Source: Atrina japonica (lineage: Eukaryota; Mollusca; Bivalvia; Pterioida; Pinnidae). From it: 64,000 bases of DNA. The position numbers were made by a program, and so were the translations under genes. Shown here piece after piece: positions 42,779-64,000 of the stretch. The stretch is taken from assembly GCA_030159075.1 (NCBI GenBank), contig BROG01000552.1, positions 419,501-483,500 of the forward strand, read 5' to 3'. Each line of letters opens with the position of its first letter. Position 1 is the first letter of the stretch. The notes under the pieces were generated by a model. That model saw only the letters and a program-made list of their open reading frames with translations, did not search any database and was not told where the DNA came from.

Positions 42779-45700
42779 GTAAGATTACACTTTTCAAAGA
42801 TGGCTGCCAGTGCCAATGGTTTTATGATATCAGGCCATTTACTCTTCAATACCTTATAATAAAGACAGAATAGTGTTTTACAGGTGCTTGTGTAACTAGA
42901 CACATTATTGCCTCCATGTGTTTATTGAAGTCAATTCTGTAAAGAAGTTTAACTTTTGCTTTATAAGTATCACAAAACATCATTTTTTGTCTATTCATCA
43001 GACCCAGACATTAACAACTGTTACCAATTTCCTTCAATCCTTGGAACTTTGTTTTTATTTAAAACATGGGGGGAAAATTCATGTGTTTAATGAATAAATT
43101 GCAGTTTTGAGGTGTAAACATGTATTATGCATGTTATTTTTATTTCTTGTTTGCACCACATAAGTGCATTTTACTCATATATTTTTAATCCATTATGTTA
43201 CTTTGGAGTATGGATGAACTTTGAAAACATAAAATTATCAAGAAAGAAAAACTTCCAACTTGTCACTCAAAATTATGTTAAATTTCTTTAAATATCTTGA
43301 ATTCACATAGTGAATCATACCAAGAATATTTAATCTGCAAATGATTTTTTTCATTTCTGATTATGAAATGTACCAGGACTCCAGTATCAAAATCTGGGAT
43401 GTCCCATTCAGAAAATGAGGAAGACCAGTTATTCAAAGTCTAATGCCAAAATCTAACTATTTCTTTGGTTGTCCATTCATTTCCTCTAAGTTTTTTTTTA
43501 TCTATTTCTAATCAGTTGATCAATTATTTGACAGACTGCTTTATAATGTCCATCATTTATCTGACAATTTCACCTACTGACAGGATTTTCCTTAGAACAA
43601 ATGTACATGACTTTATTAATCGTCAACATAAAGGAATTTACAGCTTCTGACACCAACAGTGAAAATTCAGAACACGCATGCATTTTCACTCAAAAAATTC
43701 TGCAATACAAGGACACAAACATACCCCATGGATTAAAATTATTGATTACATGTTTGGTTATTAAGGGGTTACAAATGTTGAAACAAAGACCTGTTAATGA
43801 CTCGGTAACTTGTGGAACCATATGCACATGACTGTTACAAAAAGGGTGCTACACTTACTGACCTAGATCTTGACCAACTTTTGTGTACACATATCTCTGC
43901 AGAGATGTTTTCACAGAGCTCGAACATTTGTTTTTACGTCGACAATATTACTTTAGTGACCAAATAAAAGATGGCATGTTATTAGTGTAAATAATAATGC
44001 TTGTTTAAATCACCAGCATCGCCAGCTGGATAATTACAGTAGCAATTGAAATGTGTCTATCAAAACATGATGGTCCCAAGATTATTTCAGGTAAAAAATG
44101 TAAACTATTACAGTAATATATAGTCAAAGAATATGTTGTTAAAGAAATGATATCATAATTATGTGTTTATGCAGGCTCCAGATAAACTGTATTTCATCTA
44201 TTGACACCAATTAAAAAATAAGTGTACAGAAATATGAATTACAACAAAGGACAATAACTCTGATGTTTTTTATGAGAGTAAATTCATTACAATGACAAAA
44301 TCTCCAAGGGACGAACATGGTCGTTATAAAGAGGGTTCATTGTATGATTTTTCTATTTGTTTATTTTTCAATCATTGTAATTTATCTATTATATTTTTAT
44401 TACTAATTTTGCAGTGCCTGCTCACTAATATTTTTATATCAGAGTTTTTCCCTTTTGACCCTGAATTTCCATTTCATTTTGATGCATGGTAAATTTGCTA
44501 CAGTGGTCAATTTGATTCAATGATTTTTACTCAAGAGTCAATCTGAATTTTGTCATGAACATGTAAAGCACAATTGACTGGTCTAGAAAATTACGTGATT
44601 TTATAGCCATTTATTGACATTGGTCAATGTAATTTAATCTCACAATTTACCAAATCATCACTGCTGATTCAGATTGTAAAAGTGACTGACTGTTTATTAT
44701 ATGTGCCAGTGTCTGAGAAAAAGGTCCTTGCAACATAATGAAATGCATGATAATACGGAAGTCTGGTCTGACATAATGTTTCTAATTTTGAGCAAGTCAG
44801 CAATGCACTGATATATCTGACATGGTGAGATGCATGAAAGTGGTCAGCATGTCACAAAATAACTGAACAGGTTTATGTATTCAAAACTTTTCCTATATAA
44901 ATTAATTGGTACACATTCTCTTTACTATCATGGCTTTAGATTTTAAATATTTAACACTAATACCAACACTGTGTAACTTTACCATAACAAAAGAAACTAA
45001 AAACATGACTGATTGATTGTAAATGAAATAACTGATGAAACTTCATAGATTTATGTTGAGTTGTTGACATGTAGACAAGCAAAGAACTTACTAGAAGAAA
45101 ATAGTGACCTCAACATAATATTCTGAAATACAAATTTTAAAAAGTACATCATTGTAAAACATCCTGAGTGGATGAACATTTACAGATTGTGTAAACCATG
45201 CATTTACAATTAAATTAACAAAACGTAAAATGAAATGTGTAACTTTGACTTGCAAACAAAAATTTATGTCATATCAGTTTAAAGATTCTTTACCCTGAAT
45301 ATTTTCACTGAGGGGTCTTGGGTCCGCCTGACCCTTGGCTTCAGTTCTAGTGGAAACACTGCCATATATACATGTATCCCTTGGCCTTAAAAACCTCATA
45401 TTGGTCTCCATTGTAGGCCTTGACAAATATTTCTGGAGTCAGCTTGTCAAATTTAAGTCATTTTCACTTTCCCTGACCAATAAGCTATTACATGGCAAGT
45501 TGATTTGTCCTGCCCTGCACCAAAGAAATTTTGACGCCCTTGATTTTTATCCTTTGGTCTTCCTTGCATGATGACATTCTTGCATAATCATGGCAGGGCC
45601 TAAGCAAATACAGTAAATGACTGAGAATTTTGTCAGAAAAAATCTTTGGTATGAAAGAATTAATGCTAATTGTTTTGTAAATCATGAAGTGAAAATTTCA

Positions 45701-46770
45701 TTTGTTCATGTATTTGCTGTGTCAAGAGAAAAAGTAACTTATTTTACTATTACATGTCATCATAACCTTCGAAAGAATGCAATTTTAAACATAAACCAAT
45801 ATTCTCTTGTATAATGATCATTTTCTGTTTGGTTGTTTTATAGCACTGCGTTAAGAAATAATGTTGACCATTGATTAAACATTTCCATATCTTTATGCTT
45901 TTCATCTGTTGTCTTTTTACTGGCATGCATGTCAAGTAAAAAAAAAACTGTCAGCAATGATATTATTAAAAGGAATTTGGTTTATAACATTACAGTCACT
46001 TTCAGTTGCATAGGTATTCATGTATAAACTCAAAGTATTAAATTGAAAACTGATCCCTCACTGCTCCTGTTTTCATATATGTTGTATAGAGAATCATGGT
46101 CCATTATGACTATATGAGGTCACATGGAAATGACCTCATAGCTGTGTCATTTTCGACCAATGAAAATGCAACCTACCAGATTATGTACATGTATGTAAGT
46201 TTATTAAATGGCAGAGATGTTACTGTCAGTCCACATAATTCAGTCAGTATATATCTTTGGTGATTTCATTTGAGGTTGTGAAAATAATTCTCTACTTTTG
46301 GTTCAGTGTTGTTTATCATATAAAAAATTTTAACTTGTCTTTGCCATTTTCATTTGTCGAAAATGACACACCTATGAGACCATTCACACATGACCTCATA
46401 CTGGATTGCATTAGATCCTCTACACGACATCAGAAAAAGGGAAGCAATGGGAAATCTGTTTTTAATTAGATTGGTATAAACTCTAACTGGTTTATTTACT
46501 GCCTCAAAGGAAATGAAGTCTTCTTTGAAGGCATTGTACTGTTTACATGTCACTTGTACATGAGGAAAAAAAATATGCACAGACTACACTATTTAAAGAT
46601 CAAGAATATGTCATATACATGCATGTACATATATATATATATATACTTTCTCACAGTCACTAATCATTTTACATGTTATGTATGTATTTATATGTAAACA
46701 TCAATAATTTTTGTCATATATTATTTTACACTCAAAGCCACTATTGACTAATCATTTTACTATATTACAG
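42779..46770. other. Probable NCOA6 5' intron
   Basis: About 4 kb of AT-rich sequence with no clear mobile element and no coding exon I can support. A short TA run lies at 46626-46646, before the first coding exon. Confidence 0.45.
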
Positions 46771-46795
46771 GTGGTCCTATGCCATCGTGGTGACA

Positions 46796-63766
<16,971 letters not shown>

Positions 63767-64000
63767 GTAAGTATATTTGTATCGCCCTGTGTATTATCCT
63801 TCGGTGATTCAATGTTGCAATAAACAGAATTTTATGAAATTCTTTAAAAGAGCAAATTTAATGATTGTCAATATATGTTAATCCACACATTATCATTCAA
63901 CGGAAATTACTCCAACAGTACATTATACATGTACATCATTCACTGAGTTGTAAATTACATTTAGTTTCTGGATCTGCATTCAATCAGTACATACACATGT
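63767..64000. other. Start of the next NCOA6 intron, to the window edge
   Basis: It starts with a consensus GTAAGT. The unspliced frame would end at 63805-63807, with an AATAAA hexamer at 63819-63824. Otherwise AT-rich with nothing recognisable. Confidence 0.6.

Overview
This is an AT-rich animal nuclear sequence, most likely from a marine bivalve mollusc. The evidence is widely spaced exons with canonical GT/AG introns, two strongly animal-type genes, several tRNA-headed SINE copies of a type common in molluscs, and many minisatellites. The genus cannot be fixed from the sequence. Only two host protein-coding genes can be supported, both on the + strand.

Region 1 (about 1-28,700) is a complete CYRI gene (CYFIP-related Rac1 interactor, formerly FAM49), with coding exons from 2,101 to 23,074 and an AT-rich 3' region of uncertain length. 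All nine coding positions splice in frame to a protein of 330 aa (329 aa with the alternative first exon). Two tandem coding first exons, 63 bp apart, each encode MGNLLKVL plus a different N-terminus. They cannot be joined to each other without creating a stop, so they are mutually exclusive. Introns carry SINEs with target-site duplications, foldback elements and three tandem-repeat blocks.

Region 2 (about 28,700-42,000) is intergenic and rich in mobile DNA. It holds a 1.4-kb two-monomer minisatellite, a decayed minus-strand Ty3/Gypsy pol relic with a nested SINE, simple repeats, another SINE, a decayed minus-strand LINE whose ORF1 part is fused to its reverse transcriptase part, and two kinds of small inverted-repeat element.

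Region 3 (about 42,100-64,000) is the 5' part of an NCOA6 (nuclear receptor coactivator 6) orthologue. It has a probable promoter and non-coding first exon near 42.1-42.8 kb with two YY1-like motifs, then coding exons at 46,796-46,916, 51,419-54,274 and 61,184-63,766. Every coding junction seen is phase 1, and the gene runs off the right edge. Its introns hold a 1.4-kb hAT-like inverted-repeat element, a 1.27-kb inverted-repeat element, a SINE with a 108-nt A tract inside its tail, and a 36-bp minisatellite.

The two genes have separate roles. CYRI acts at the plasma membrane on Rac1 and the WAVE complex, while NCOA6 acts in the nucleus as a transcription coactivator scaffold. I see no sign that they are co-regulated. 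The points most worth following are the CYRI alternative first exons (different lipidation potential and different upstream ORFs), the symmetrical phase-1 giant exons of NCOA6 with possible intronic polyadenylation, and the small transposon families defined here by their terminal repeats and target-site duplications.
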